Of a stretch of DNA of 64,000 nucleotides, positions 63,986-64,000 are shown piece after piece (within the stretch, counting starts at the first letter, position 1; each line of letters begins with the position of its first letter). The DNA comes from Bedellia somnulentella. Lineage: Eukaryota; Arthropoda; Insecta; Lepidoptera; Bedelliidae. A program made the translations under genes and the position numbers. The stretch spans positions 2,046,001-2,110,000 of the forward strand of contig OY755181.1 of the NCBI GenBank assembly GCA_963576735.1, written 5' to 3'. Below the pieces are notes generated by a model. That model had not been told where the DNA came from. It did not search any database and saw nothing but the letters and a program-made list of their open reading frames with translations.

Positions 63986-64000
63986 ATCTTCCCTCGTTAT

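Overview
This window is repeat-rich, AT-rich animal DNA. It is almost certainly from an insect and most likely a moth or butterfly. That is inferred from the repeat families: an RTE-like LINE whose protein ends in SAYPNGN, short elements with ATGT-repeat tails, Helitrons ending in CTAG after a GC-rich hairpin, tRNA-derived SINEs, an R4/Dong-type LINE and a PIF/Harbinger remnant. No complete host gene is recognisable. Nearly every long reading frame is transposon protein, and the rest looks like AT-rich intergenic or intronic sequence. There is one 200-base assembly gap (31755-31954).

The commonest component is a SINE-like element of about 245 bp, called SINE-A here, with about sixty full or broken copies on both strands in at least three subfamilies. 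It begins G(C/T)CGTGTAGTG and ends in a hairpin, then GTGAGTATATG and (ATGT)n. A second family, SINE-B (about 370 bp), has a tRNA-like head and a TTATG or AATCAT-type tail. An RTE-like LINE supplies about fifteen fragments, the longest with a 526-residue-plus open frame at 33415-35097. LINE, SINE-A and SINE-B share a 3' hairpin architecture followed by GTGA, which suggests one reverse transcriptase mobilises all three.

By region: 1-5 kb has SINE-A pairs, an R4/Dong-like LINE fragment inside TTA repeats with its matching empty site at 4.3 kb, a 191-bp-arm inverted repeat and a Helitron helicase relic. 5-14 kb is sparse intergenic DNA with scattered SINEs and tRNA-core inverted-repeat elements. 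14.5-16.3 kb is a three-level nest: a tRNA-SINE split by a deleted PIF/Harbinger element, itself hit by SINE-A and SINE-B. 21.7-23.1 kb is a Helitron. 27.9-28.5, 36.7-37.2 and 45.3-45.8 kb each hold a SINE-A flanked by direct repeats of about 100-118 bp. 33-35 kb is the long LINE copy, 35.4-37.4 kb a local three-unit duplication, 46.4-46.8 kb a tRNA-core element next to a 203-bp palindrome. 54 kb has a duplicated exon-like segment. 55.7-61.5 kb is a complete Ty3/gypsy retrotransposon with LTRs that look identical and an unbroken gag-pol frame. From 61.5 kb to the end is a decayed LINE carrying a nested LINE-derived insertion.

The elements relate to each other mainly as mobilisers and passengers: autonomous sources (RTE LINE, gypsy, Helitron, Harbinger, R4/Dong) and dependent families that use their ends. 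Coordinates of repeat edges were read by eye and may be off by a few bases.
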